Shown piece after piece: positions 10,800 to 20,695 of a stretch of DNA of 64,000 nt. Position 1 is the first letter of the stretch. The number at the start of each line of letters is the position of its first letter. The stretch lies in the NCBI RefSeq assembly GCF_947495325.1, contig NZ_CANLYK010000001.1:1846178-1910177 (forward strand), given 5' to 3'. A model generated the notes under the pieces. That model worked only from the letters and a program-made list of their open reading frames with translations, was not told the DNA's origin and made no database searches. The DNA comes from an uncultured Allomuricauda sp. GTDB taxonomy: Bacteria > Bacteroidota > Bacteroidia > Flavobacteriales > Flavobacteriaceae. The position numbers and the translations under genes are program-made.

Positions 10800-11906
10800 C
10801 TACAAAGAATCGATGACTTTGCCAAGTCGCGTAGTTATCTCGTCAATCTCACCTATCCCATTTACGGTATGGAATTTTCCTTGTTTTTCGTAGAAAGATT
10901 TTAGAGGGGCAGTTTTCAAATTGTATTCGTCAAACCGATTTCGGATTTTATCTTCATCCTGATCATCTGAACGTCCACTCTCTTTACCGCGTTCCAACAA
11001 GCGGGCTACCAAAATATCATCATCAGCCTCCAAAGCTATAGTGGCATTGATCTGCATGTCTTTGGATTCCAAAAAATTATCCAATGCTTCAGCTTGGGCA
11101 GCAGTTCTTGGAAAACCATCAAATATAAAACCAGCAGCATCGGGATTTTTCTCTACCTCGTCCTTCAGCATATCTATGGTAACTTCATCCGGAACCAAAT
11201 CACCTTGATCTATATAGGATTTGGCCAATTTTCCCAATTCCGTACCATTCTTCATATTATAACGAAACACATCTCCTGTTGAAATATGTTTTAGATTATA
11301 TTTTTCTTTAAGAAACCCAGCTTGGGTTCCCTTTCCAGCTCCTGGCTTTCCAAAAAGCACTAGGTTGATCATATTACTTTGGTTTAGTTGATATACTTCT
11401 CTTAAATTTCTACCCAATTCTTTATAATCCAGACCGTACCCAACAATAAAATCGTTTGGGATTTCAAGTCCAACATAGTCAATGGCATATTCTCCTGAAT
11501 ACGCTTCGGATTTATAAAAAAGTGATGCGATTTTAAATTCTTTCACGTTGGTTTGGGAGAACAAATGCACTAGCTGTTTCAAAGTCCTTCCCGTATCAAT
11601 TACATCTTCTAGAATAACAACACTTCTTCCATCAATATTTTCGGGGACATCCAATAATGTTTCAACAATTCCTGTTGATGTAAGACCATGATAAGAGCTT
11701 AAGCGAACAAATGAAACTTCACAAGGATGCTGATATACCTTTAAAAAATCGGACACAAACATAAAAGCACCATTGAGGACCCCCACAAAAATGGGAGTTT
11801 TATCCTTATAGTCTTTTGCAATTTCAGCAGCCATTTTTTTAACGGCAGCCAAAATCTGTTCCTCCCCTAAATAGGGTTTAAAAGTCTTATCGTGAAGCTT
11901 GATCAA
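10800..11906 (-). CDS. adk: Fused hypoxanthine phosphoribosyltransferase - adenylate kinase
   Basis: N-terminal PRTase (VVILEDVIDTGRTLKQLV; IPNDFIVGYGLDY) continuous in one frame with Adk (MINLVLFGKPGAGKGTQAGFL; FIFDGFPRT). Confidence 0.93.
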   Translation of the reverse strand: MIKLHDKTFKPYLGEEQILAAVKKMAAEIAKDYKDKTPIFVGVLNGAFMFVSDFLKVYQHPCEVSFVRLSSYHGLTSTGIVETLLDVPENIDGRSVVILEDVIDTGRTLKQLVHLFSQTNVKEFKIASLFYKSEAYSGEYAIDYVGLEIPNDFIVGYGLDYKELGRNLREVYQLNQSNMINLVLFGKPGAGKGTQAGFLKEKYNLKHISTGDVFRYNMKNGTELGKLAKSYIDQGDLVPDEVTIDMLKDEVEKNPDAAGFIFDGFPRTAAQAEALDNFLESKDMQINATIALEADDDILVARLLERGKESGRSDDQDEDKIRNRFDEYNLKTAPLKSFYEKQGKFHTVNGIGEIDEITTRLGKVIDSL

Positions 11907-12020
11907 ATCGTCATCAATTTATCAGGTTGGCAAAGATAACATTTTTAGGTGCGCTTTACGCCCAGACCTTTTATCCCTTCGTGGAATTCATGTATTTTTG
12001 ACATCATTACAATTCACTAA

Positions 12021-13178
12021 TTGATGCATTTTTTCTCATCTGATTTTAAACTAGGTATTCTTGGAGGTGGACAACTGGGCAAAATGTTGCTCTATGAGAC
12101 CCGAAAGTGGGATATCCAAACCAAAGTAATGGATGCTTCCAAAGATGCTCCATGCAAAATAGCCTGTAATGAGTTTGTTCATGGAAATCTGCTGGATTTT
12201 GATGACGTATACAACTTTGGAAAGGATGTTGACGTCCTTACCATTGAAATTGAAAATGTAAATGTGGAGGCCCTTGAAAAGTTGGAACAGGAAAATGTAA
12301 GGGTGTATCCACCAACAAAAACCCTTCGAACAATCCAAAATAAGGCAACCCAAAAGTTGTTTTATACCGATAATGGCATTCCTACTTCGCCATTTACACG
12401 ATTTGCCTATACTTCCGAAATTGAGGATAGTATTTCCAATGGTGGGCTTCAATTTCCCTTTGTTTGGAAAAGTGCACAATTTGGGTATGATGGACAGGGT
12501 GTAAAAGTGGTGCGAAAACTAGAGGATTTAAGCGGATTACCAAATGTGGAATGCATTGCCGAGGAAATGGTCAATTTTAAGAATGAACTGGCCGTAGTGG
12601 TTGCCAGAAATACCAAAGAAGAAGTAAAAACCTATCCTGTTGTTGAAATGGAGTTTCATCCTGAAGCCAATCAGGTGGAATATGTAATTTGTCCAGCTCG
12701 TATTGAAGAATCCCTAGCGCAAAAAGCAGTGGAAGTTGCACTCAAGGTTTCAGCACATTTGGAACATATAGGTTTACTTGCCGTGGAGTTGTTCCAAACT
12801 CAGAACGATGAGATTTTAGTGAATGAAGTAGCACCAAGACCACACAATAGTGGTCATTATAGTATTGAGGCGAGCTATACCAATCAATTTGAACAGCATA
12901 TCAGAGCCATTTTAGGGCTACCTTTAGGCAAGACAGACAGCAAGGTTGCCGGGGTAATGGTAAACTTGGTTGGCGCCGAAGGACATACAGGCGATGTGGT
13001 TTATGAAAATATTGATGCTATTTTAGAAATGGATGGGGTTACCCCCCATGTTTACGGAAAAAAGCAGACACGGCCATTTCGAAAAATGGGGCATGTGACC
13101 ATTGTAGATGAAGACATGTCCAAAGCGAGAAGGATAGCACAACAAGTAAAAGAAACGATTAAAGTTATAAGCAAATAG
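12021..13178 (+). CDS. purK: 5-(carboxyamino)imidazole ribonucleotide synthase
   Basis: LGILGGGQLGKMLLYETRKW; ATP-grasp; NEVAPRPHNSGHYSIEA. Confidence 0.95.
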   Translation: MMHFFSSDFKLGILGGGQLGKMLLYETRKWDIQTKVMDASKDAPCKIACNEFVHGNLLDFDDVYNFGKDVDVLTIEIENVNVEALEKLEQENVRVYPPTKTLRTIQNKATQKLFYTDNGIPTSPFTRFAYTSEIEDSISNGGLQFPFVWKSAQFGYDGQGVKVVRKLEDLSGLPNVECIAEEMVNFKNELAVVVARNTKEEVKTYPVVEMEFHPEANQVEYVICPARIEESLAQKAVEVALKVSAHLEHIGLLAVELFQTQNDEILVNEVAPRPHNSGHYSIEASYTNQFEQHIRAILGLPLGKTDSKVAGVMVNLVGAEGHTGDVVYENIDAILEMDGVTPHVYGKKQTRPFRKMGHVTIVDEDMSKARRIAQQVKETIKVISK

Positions 13179-13182
13179 CATT

Positions 13183-13671
13183 ATGAGCAAAGTAGCCGTA
13201 GTTATGGGAAGTACCAGCGACCTTCCCGTTATGCAAGAAGCCGTTGATATTTTAAAAGGGTTTGACATAGAGGTTGATGTAGACATCGTATCTGCTCACC
13301 GAACCCCTGAAAAACTGTTCGATTTTAGTAAAAATGCCCATAAAAACGGATATAATGTCATAATTGCAGGCGCTGGTGGTGCTGCACATCTTCCTGGAAT
13401 GGTCGCTTCTTTATCTCCTTTACCAGTGATTGGGGTTCCTGTAAAAAGCAGCAATTCTATTGATGGTTGGGATTCTATTTTATCCATTCTTCAGATGCCG
13501 GGTGGAGTTCCCGTAGCAACTGTAGCGCTAAATGGTGCAAAAAATGCTGGAATTTTAGCAGCCCAGATTATTGGTTCATCTGATAAATGCGTTTTGGATA
13601 AAATTGAAGCCTACAAACAGGGGCTTAAGGAAAAAGTAATCAAAGGCGCAGAGCAAGTGCGAAATAAGTAG
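13183..13671 (+). CDS. purE: 5-(carboxyamino)imidazole ribonucleotide mutase
   Basis: VVMGSTSDLPVMQEA; SAHRTPEKLFDF; AGAGGAAHLPGMVAS. 4 nt after purK. Confidence 0.95.
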   Translation: MSKVAVVMGSTSDLPVMQEAVDILKGFDIEVDVDIVSAHRTPEKLFDFSKNAHKNGYNVIIAGAGGAAHLPGMVASLSPLPVIGVPVKSSNSIDGWDSILSILQMPGGVPVATVALNGAKNAGILAAQIIGSSDKCVLDKIEAYKQGLKEKVIKGAEQVRNK

Positions 13672-13783
13672 TTAGTAAGAAGACATATTTTAATTATTAC
13701 AAAATTCTTTGAATAAAATACATCAATTCAAAAATACGGTTTACAAATTTTCTCAATTCTAAAATCTAATACCTCAAATCTAT

Positions 13784-15814
13784 ATGAATAATCCCCTACT
13801 CAAATCATTTGATAAAGCTCCATTTGAACAAATCAAAAATGAGCATTTTAAACCTGCTTTTATAGAGGCTATTGAAAATGCCCGAAAAGAGATTGATGCG
13901 ATAGCTGAAAATACCGAGGAACCAACTTTTGAAAACACTTTGGAAGCTTTGGACTTTTCCGGAAAGCAATTGGATAGGGTTTCCAGTATTTTTTTCAATC
14001 TAAACGCTGCGGAAACCAATGATGAAATTCAAAAAATCGCACAAGAAGTTTCTCCTTTGTTGTCAGAATTCAGCAATGACATTACACTGAACCAAAGTCT
14101 TTTTAAGCGGATAAAATCAGTTTACGAACAAAAAGATGACCTTGACCTAACGGTTGAACAGCAAACCTTATTAAAAAAACGCTACAAAAGCTTTAGTAGA
14201 AACGGAGCGAATCTTAATGATACAGATAAAAAAAGACTTCGAGAAATAGATGCTGAACTATCTAAATTAAAACTAAAGTTTGGAGAAAATGTACTGGCAG
14301 AAACCAACAAATTTGAACTGTTGCTTACTAACGAAAAAGACTTGAAAGGCCTTCCTGATGGAGCAAAAGAAGCCGCAGTACAGTTGGCAAAATCAAAAGA
14401 CAAGGAAGGCTGGTTGATTACCTTGGATTATCCAAGTTACATTCCGTTTATGAAATATGCTGAAAATAGAGCATTGCGGAAAGAATTATCTCTCGCATTT
14501 GGCAGCAAAGGGTTTCATAAGGATGAACTGGACAATCAAGAAAATGTTTTAAAGATTGCATCACTTCGTTACGAGCGAGCCAACTTATTGGGATATAAAA
14601 CACATGCAGATTTTGTTTTGGAAGAGCGTATGGCTGAAACTCCGGACAAAGTACAGAAATTCTTAACAGAACTTCTGGAAAAAGCAAAACCAGCGGCCGA
14701 AAGAGAATTTGCAGAATTGCAGGCATTTGCAAAAGAGTTGGACGGTATTGTGCAATTGGAAAAATGGGATAGCGCTTATTATTCAGAAAAGTTGAAGCAA
14801 AAACTCTTCAATCTGGATGATGAAAAGCTAAAGCCCTATTTTAAACTGGAAAATGTAATTGATGGCGTTTTTAAGGTAGCGGAAAAATTATTCGACCTCA
14901 ATTTTAAGGAAGTTTTTGATATTGAAAAATATCATGATGATGTTAAGACCTACGAGGTTTATGACAACTTGCAAAACTTGGTTTCAATTTTCTATGCAGA
15001 TTTTCATCCCAGACCGGGAAAGCGAGGGGGAGCTTGGATGACCTCCTATAAATCACAATACACGTTTCAAGGTGAAAATAGTAGACCCCATATTTCCAAC
15101 GTTTGTAATTTCACCAAACCTACCACCACAAAACCATCACTACTTACATTTAATGAGGTAACCACGCTGTTCCATGAATTTGGCCATGGGCTGCATGGCA
15201 TGCTTGCAAATACAACCTACCCAAGTATTTCGGGCACATCAGTTTATTGGGATTTTGTAGAGTTACCAAGTCAAGTCATGGAAAATTGGTGTTATGAAAA
15301 AGAAGCATTAGAACTTTTTGCCTTTCATTATGAAACTGGAGAGTTGATTCCCATGGAACTGGTTCAAAAAATAAAGGAATCTGCAACTTTTCAGGAAGGT
15401 ATGGCCACACTACGCCAAATAAGCTTTGGGTTCTTGGACATGGCCTGGCACGGAACCGACCCATCAAACATTAAGGATGTGAAAAGTTATGAATCCAAAG
15501 CGTTTGAAGGCACCAATCTATTTCCAGAAACTCCTGAAACCTGCATGAGTGTAGCTTTTTCACATATTTTTCAAGGAGGATATTCATCTGGTTATTACAG
15601 TTATAAATGGGCAGAGGTTTTGGATGCTGATGCATTTGCCTATTTTAAGGAAAATGGAATTTTCAACAAGGAAATTGCAACCAAATTCAAAGAACATGTG
15701 CTTTCCAAAGGAGGCACAGAAAATCCAATGACCTTGTACAAGCGCTTTAGAGGTGCCGAACCCAAAATTGAACCCCTATTGGAAAGGGCTGGACTGCTTA
15801 AGAACATTGTATGA
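13784..15814 (+). CDS. M3 family metallopeptidase (oligopeptidase A / Dcp type)
   Basis: Zinc motif FHEFGHGLHGML; M3-type sequence throughout. Confidence 0.92.
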   Translation: MNNPLLKSFDKAPFEQIKNEHFKPAFIEAIENARKEIDAIAENTEEPTFENTLEALDFSGKQLDRVSSIFFNLNAAETNDEIQKIAQEVSPLLSEFSNDITLNQSLFKRIKSVYEQKDDLDLTVEQQTLLKKRYKSFSRNGANLNDTDKKRLREIDAELSKLKLKFGENVLAETNKFELLLTNEKDLKGLPDGAKEAAVQLAKSKDKEGWLITLDYPSYIPFMKYAENRALRKELSLAFGSKGFHKDELDNQENVLKIASLRYERANLLGYKTHADFVLEERMAETPDKVQKFLTELLEKAKPAAEREFAELQAFAKELDGIVQLEKWDSAYYSEKLKQKLFNLDDEKLKPYFKLENVIDGVFKVAEKLFDLNFKEVFDIEKYHDDVKTYEVYDNLQNLVSIFYADFHPRPGKRGGAWMTSYKSQYTFQGENSRPHISNVCNFTKPTTTKPSLLTFNEVTTLFHEFGHGLHGMLANTTYPSISGTSVYWDFVELPSQVMENWCYEKEALELFAFHYETGELIPMELVQKIKESATFQEGMATLRQISFGFLDMAWHGTDPSNIKDVKSYESKAFEGTNLFPETPETCMSVAFSHIFQGGYSSGYYSYKWAEVLDADAFAYFKENGIFNKEIATKFKEHVLSKGGTENPMTLYKRFRGAEPKIEPLLERAGLLKNIV

Positions 15815-15964
15815 TTCTCATTTTCAATGAGTCCATTTTTGTTAATCTTTTTCTAAAGTCCCCATTCATGAACATTTCGTGATACTTTTTAAGGTCGTTT
15901 GTAATGGACAAAGCATGAAATCATTAACCAAAATCCATTACATTTGACACTTCTTGAAAAAAAC

Positions 15965-16516
15965 ATGGCACACGAACTTCACCCCGAAACATGGGTAGAC
16001 CAATATGCAGATTATCTTTTTAACTACGCAGTAGCGCGCGTAAGTGATTCGGAAATTGCAAAAGATTTGGTACAAGAAACATTTTTTGCCGGGCTTAACT
16101 CAGCTAAAAATTATAAGGGTGATGCTGCCGAAAGAACCTGGTTGATTGCCATTTTAAAACGAAAGGTCATAGACCACTACCGCAAAATCAACTCCAAAAA
16201 AGGAAAAGCAGAGGTTCGAATCAACTACAGTTCGGATACGGATTCCGAAGGGGATTGGTTGGAAGAACAAGTGGCAGATCCATTTAGTAAAGATGGTGAC
16301 AATACACTTGAAAATGAGGAACTGGGATTGGCCATTCAAGAATGTATTTCCAAATTGCCTAAAAAACAGTCCTTGGTTTTCAATATGAAGACCATTCAAG
16401 GGATGAGTACGGAAGATATTTGTAATGAATTAGGAATTAACCCGTCCAACCTGTGGGTGATGATTCATAGGGCACGAACAGCTTTAATGGGTTGCCTAAA
16501 TCAAAATTGGTTTTAA
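15965..16516 (+). CDS. ECF-type RNA polymerase sigma factor
   Basis: Sigma region 2 (DYLFNYAVARVSDSEIAKDLVQETFFAGL) and region 4 (LPKKQSLVFNMKTIQGMSTEDICNELGIN). The ATG at 15965 is preferred over the listed upstream TTG. Confidence 0.9.
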   Translation: MAHELHPETWVDQYADYLFNYAVARVSDSEIAKDLVQETFFAGLNSAKNYKGDAAERTWLIAILKRKVIDHYRKINSKKGKAEVRINYSSDTDSEGDWLEEQVADPFSKDGDNTLENEELGLAIQECISKLPKKQSLVFNMKTIQGMSTEDICNELGINPSNLWVMIHRARTALMGCLNQNWF

Positions 16517-16518
16517 TT

Positions 16519-16749
16519 ATGAAGATTTCATGCGAGGAGGCCTCGAACATTTGCACTAGATCGCAATATAAGGAAGCTAGTTTTTGGGAAATACAAAAAC
16601 TCCGTTTGCATATTTTTATGTGCAAAGCCTGTGCTAAATTTACCAAACAAAATACAGCTTTGACTTCTCTTTGCAATCGAGCGGGCTTAAACACTTTGTC
16701 TGAAAGTGATAAAGAAGCCATGAAAAAAGATTTGGAAAAACACCTCTAA
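16519..16749 (+). CDS. Short soluble zinc-finger (ZAS-like) putative anti-sigma factor
   Basis: 76-aa product with HIFMCKAC (HxxxCxxC), directly after the ECF sigma gene, no TM segment. ATG at 16519. Confidence 0.65.
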   Translation: MKISCEEASNICTRSQYKEASFWEIQKLRLHIFMCKACAKFTKQNTALTSLCNRAGLNTLSESDKEAMKKDLEKHL

Positions 16750-17570
16750 AAAAATCTATCCCCCACTAAAAATAACCCATACCAAAATATTGGTATTCCC
16801 TCTACCCAAAATGAAGCTAGGTATTTAGCTTTAAAATTACTTTTTGACAAAAACAATAGTGCTAAGACTACACAAAGAATCAATCGCATTACATATTCTA
16901 TCTGGGAAACATCATCTTTAAAAAAAGTAAGGATAAAAAATAATACGGTTAACAGAACTCCCAATTTCTTGGTTTTTTGAATACCCAGTACCTGCGGTAA
17001 CGTCTTTAAATCTTTGTCGTCCCATTGAAGGTCCCTAATCTCAAAAGGCAAAAGCAATAGTAAAACTAAAATAAATCGCTGCAATGCGGTTACCCAAAAA
17101 TCCCAGTTAAAGGGTAATTGAGCCTCTAAAATTGGCAACAATACGGTAAACCCAGTCCAAACCAGAGCTACAGTAATTATTTTAAATCCACCTAGACTTC
17201 TTAAATTTTTAGCCTTTGGAAGAAGTGGAATTGCATAAAGCATTGAAATCAACACCAAAGCCAAAATAGCTATCCAAATTCTCTTATCTAGACCAAACCA
17301 GAAGTAAAGTGCCCCTACAAAGCATAGAAAACTAAAAACTTGAATGGTTTTGTGGTAGACATTGGATACAATTAAGTATTTCTTAGCCTCAACTCCGTAT
17401 TTAATGAAGTTGTAGCAAACAACCGTACCAAAAAAAGTGAACCCTATCAAAAAAAAGTTCATGGGAATGTTTAACAACATACTCGTTGCACCCATTAGGC
17501 AAACAACGGACAAAGCCACATGTACACTGGCATCCAAGTAAAAATTAAAACTATTTTTCAAGAAACGCAT
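16746..17570 (-). CDS. UbiA prenyltransferase-like integral membrane protein
   Basis: Multi-TM; second Asp motif FEIRDLQWDDKDLKTLPQVLG is UbiA-like. Confidence 0.65.
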   Translation of the reverse strand: MRFLKNSFNFYLDASVHVALSVVCLMGATSMLLNIPMNFFLIGFTFFGTVVCYNFIKYGVEAKKYLIVSNVYHKTIQVFSFLCFVGALYFWFGLDKRIWIAILALVLISMLYAIPLLPKAKNLRSLGGFKIITVALVWTGFTVLLPILEAQLPFNWDFWVTALQRFILVLLLLLPFEIRDLQWDDKDLKTLPQVLGIQKTKKLGVLLTVLFFILTFFKDDVSQIEYVMRLILCVVLALLFLSKSNFKAKYLASFWVEGIPIFWYGLFLVGDRFF

Positions 17571-17695
17571 TAAACAAAATTCAACGGTACCGGTTTAGGG
17601 TTAATTTCTGGTTAACAACTTTGATTTGGCTGGCTTCAAAATTGACAATTTTCATTGAATTAATCCCTAATTTTGTGCACTTTATTGCATTGAAT

Positions 17696-20533
17696 ATGAA
17701 TACAGAAGTGTTTGCCTCAAGGCACATTGGCATTACGGAAAGAGACTTTGAGTCCATGTTTGAAACGGTTGGGGTAGAAAACCTTGAACAGTTAATATTG
17801 GAAACGATTCCAGGTGATATTAGACTCAAACAACCATTGCAAATTCCGCAAGGTATAAGCGAGCATGAATTTTTGACCCACATTCAAAACCTTTCCGAAA
17901 AGAATAAGGTCTTTAAATCCTATATTGGATTGGGATACCATGAGAGCCTGATACCATCCGTAATTAAAAGAAATATTCTTGAAAACCCAGGATGGTATAC
18001 CGCCTACACACCCTACCAAGCTGAAATTGCCCAAGGTAGATTGGAAGCCTTGTTAAATTTCCAAACCATGGTGTGTGATTTAACCGGAATGGAACTGGCC
18101 AACGCATCTCTTTTAGATGAAAGTACTGCAGCGGCCGAAGCAATGACCATGTTGTTTGATATTCGTTCAAGGCAACAAAAAAAGGAAGGTGTGCTTAAGT
18201 TTTTTGTTTCTGAAGAAGTACTTCCCCAAACAGTAAGCTTGCTTCAAACACGATCTACTCCTTTGGGAATAGAACTGGTAATTGGTAATCACGAAGAATT
18301 CGCTTTTTCCGGTAATTTTTATGGAGCACTTTTGCAATACCCCGGCAAACATGGCCAAGTTCATGATTATGCTGAATTCGTTCAAAAAGCCAAGGAAAAT
18401 GATATCAAAGTTGCTTTGGCTGCGGATATTTTAAGTTTAGTAATGCTTACTGCTCCCGGTGAATGGGGGGTTGATGTAGTGGTAGGAACAACACAACGCT
18501 TTGGAATTCCATTGGGGTATGGTGGTCCCCATGCTGCCTTTTTCGCTACAAAAGGAGAATACAAAAGGAACATTCCAGGAAGAATTATTGGGGTTACAAA
18601 AGACACGGATGGCAATCCTGCGCTCCGCATGGCATTACAGACAAGGGAACAGCACATAAAACGTGACAAAGCCACTTCCAACATATGCACCGCGCAGGTA
18701 CTATTGGCCGTAATGGCTGGCATGTATGCCGTTTATCATGGGCCAAAAGGTTTAGGCTATATTGCCAATAAAATACACAATCAAGCTAAAGTCCTTTCCA
18801 ATGGATTTAAAAATCTTGGTTTACAACAACTGAATACTTCATTTTTTGATACGATAAAAGTTAAGGTGGCCGATGTACAGAAATTAAAGGGAGTTGCTGA
18901 AGGTAGGGGAATAAATTTCAACTATATCGATTCTGAAACCATTTCAATTGCATTGAATGAAGCTACCAACAAAACGGATATAGAGTCCATATTAAATTGT
19001 TTTGGCGATACCGAAATTTCTATTCAAGAAGAAGTTGATACTATAATTTCAAGCTCATTACAACGTCAAACACCATTTTTAGAGCAAGAAGTCTTCAACT
19101 CGTACCATTCTGAAACAGAATTGATGCGCTATATCAAAAAATTGGAGCGAAAAGATTTGGCATTGAACCATTCCATGATTTCCTTGGGCAGCTGTACCAT
19201 GAAACTGAATGCCGCTTCAGAAATGCTTCCCTTGAGCTGGGCAAACTGGGGGAACATTCATCCCTTTGTACCACTTAATCAAGCTGAAGGATATCAAGAA
19301 GTTTTAAAAGAGCTAGAAGAGCAGTTAAACGTGATTACCGGTTTCGCGGCAACATCATTACAACCCAACTCGGGAGCACAGGGAGAATACGCGGGATTGA
19401 TGACCATACGGGCATATCATGAATCCAATGGGGAAGGACACAGAAATATCTGTATTATTCCTGCCTCTGCACACGGAACAAACCCTGCCTCAGCTGTTAT
19501 GGCAGGGATGAAAGTTGTGGTTACCAAAACCGATGAAAAAGGAAACATTGATGTCGCTGATCTAGAGGAAAAAGTACACCTACATTCTGAACATCTAGCA
19601 GCTTTAATGGTTACCTATCCTTCAACCCATGGTGTATTTGAGTCATCTATAAAACACATTACCCAACTAGTTCATGAAAATGGAGGGCAAGTCTATATGG
19701 ATGGTGCCAATATGAATGCTCAAGTGGGGCTAACAAACCCAGCTACCATAGGCGCCGATGTTTGTCATCTTAACCTGCACAAAACATTTGCAATTCCTCA
19801 CGGCGGTGGCGGACCGGGGGTGGGCCCTATCTGCGTAGCTGCACAATTAAAACCATTTCTTCCAACAAATCCGGTTGTGGAAACGGGGGGAGAAAAAGCA
19901 ATTACCGCTATATCAGCAGCACCTTGGGGCAGCGCGTTGGCCTGCTTAATATCCTACGGGTACATTAAAATGTTGGGAGCGGAAGGATTAACAGATGCCA
20001 CTAGAATTGCCATTTTAAATGCCAATTACATTAAAGACAGGCTGAAAGGTAAATTTGATGTGCTCTACTCTGGTGAAAAAGGAAGAGCTGCCCATGAAAT
20101 GATTATTGATTGCAGACCGTTTAAAGCTAATGGAATTGAGGTAACTGATATTGCAAAACGATTGATGGATTATGGATTCCATGCACCCACGGTTTCTTTT
20201 CCCGTAGCTGGCACCATTATGATAGAACCAACAGAAAGCGAAAGCCTTGCTGAATTGAATAAATTTTGTGATGCCATGTTATCGATTCGTGAGGAAATTG
20301 ACGAAGCAAGTGACGAAAATCAAGGCAACGTGCTTAAAAATGCACCGCACACTTTGGAAATGGTTACTAACGACAGCTGGGATTACCCATATAGTAGGAA
20401 AAAAGCTGCTTTTCCATTGCCCTTTGTTTCAGAAAATAAGTTCTGGCCAACAATAAGAAGAACAGATGAAGCCTTTGGGGATCGTAATTTAATATGTACC
20501 TGCACACCTATTGAAGCCTACGTTGAAGCATAG
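17696..20533 (+). CDS. gcvP: Glycine dehydrogenase (aminomethyl-transferring), P protein
   Basis: RHIGITERDFESM start; PLP motif DVCHLNLHKTFAIPHGGGGPGVGPI. ATG at 17696 preferred over the listed ORF start. Confidence 0.96.
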   Translation: MNTEVFASRHIGITERDFESMFETVGVENLEQLILETIPGDIRLKQPLQIPQGISEHEFLTHIQNLSEKNKVFKSYIGLGYHESLIPSVIKRNILENPGWYTAYTPYQAEIAQGRLEALLNFQTMVCDLTGMELANASLLDESTAAAEAMTMLFDIRSRQQKKEGVLKFFVSEEVLPQTVSLLQTRSTPLGIELVIGNHEEFAFSGNFYGALLQYPGKHGQVHDYAEFVQKAKENDIKVALAADILSLVMLTAPGEWGVDVVVGTTQRFGIPLGYGGPHAAFFATKGEYKRNIPGRIIGVTKDTDGNPALRMALQTREQHIKRDKATSNICTAQVLLAVMAGMYAVYHGPKGLGYIANKIHNQAKVLSNGFKNLGLQQLNTSFFDTIKVKVADVQKLKGVAEGRGINFNYIDSETISIALNEATNKTDIESILNCFGDTEISIQEEVDTIISSSLQRQTPFLEQEVFNSYHSETELMRYIKKLERKDLALNHSMISLGSCTMKLNAASEMLPLSWANWGNIHPFVPLNQAEGYQEVLKELEEQLNVITGFAATSLQPNSGAQGEYAGLMTIRAYHESNGEGHRNICIIPASAHGTNPASAVMAGMKVVVTKTDEKGNIDVADLEEKVHLHSEHLAALMVTYPSTHGVFESSIKHITQLVHENGGQVYMDGANMNAQVGLTNPATIGADVCHLNLHKTFAIPHGGGGPGVGPICVAAQLKPFLPTNPVVETGGEKAITAISAAPWGSALACLISYGYIKMLGAEGLTDATRIAILNANYIKDRLKGKFDVLYSGEKGRAAHEMIIDCRPFKANGIEVTDIAKRLMDYGFHAPTVSFPVAGTIMIEPTESESLAELNKFCDAMLSIREEIDEASDENQGNVLKNAPHTLEMVTNDSWDYPYSRKKAAFPLPFVSENKFWPTIRRTDEAFGDRNLICTCTPIEAYVEA

Positions 20534-20695
20534 CCAACTATCAAAATAGCTGAAAAATAGCCTCGATATATAACTTAAATTGGGGCTTTTGCATATTCAC
20601 TGAACAGGAAACCCAAACTTGAACATCGTAGGAAATATTATGCGTGCATAATAACCTAATGAAGAACTGGTATTTTTAAGTACTAAAACCTCAAA

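Noticed and set aside
12051-12479. 142-aa minus-strand ORF inside purK
   Set aside because: Antisense to a clear purK reading frame; likely chance.
17571-17695. Glycine riboswitch upstream of gcvP
   Set aside because: Spacer is only about 125 bp and AT-rich, with no recognisable conserved glycine aptamer features.
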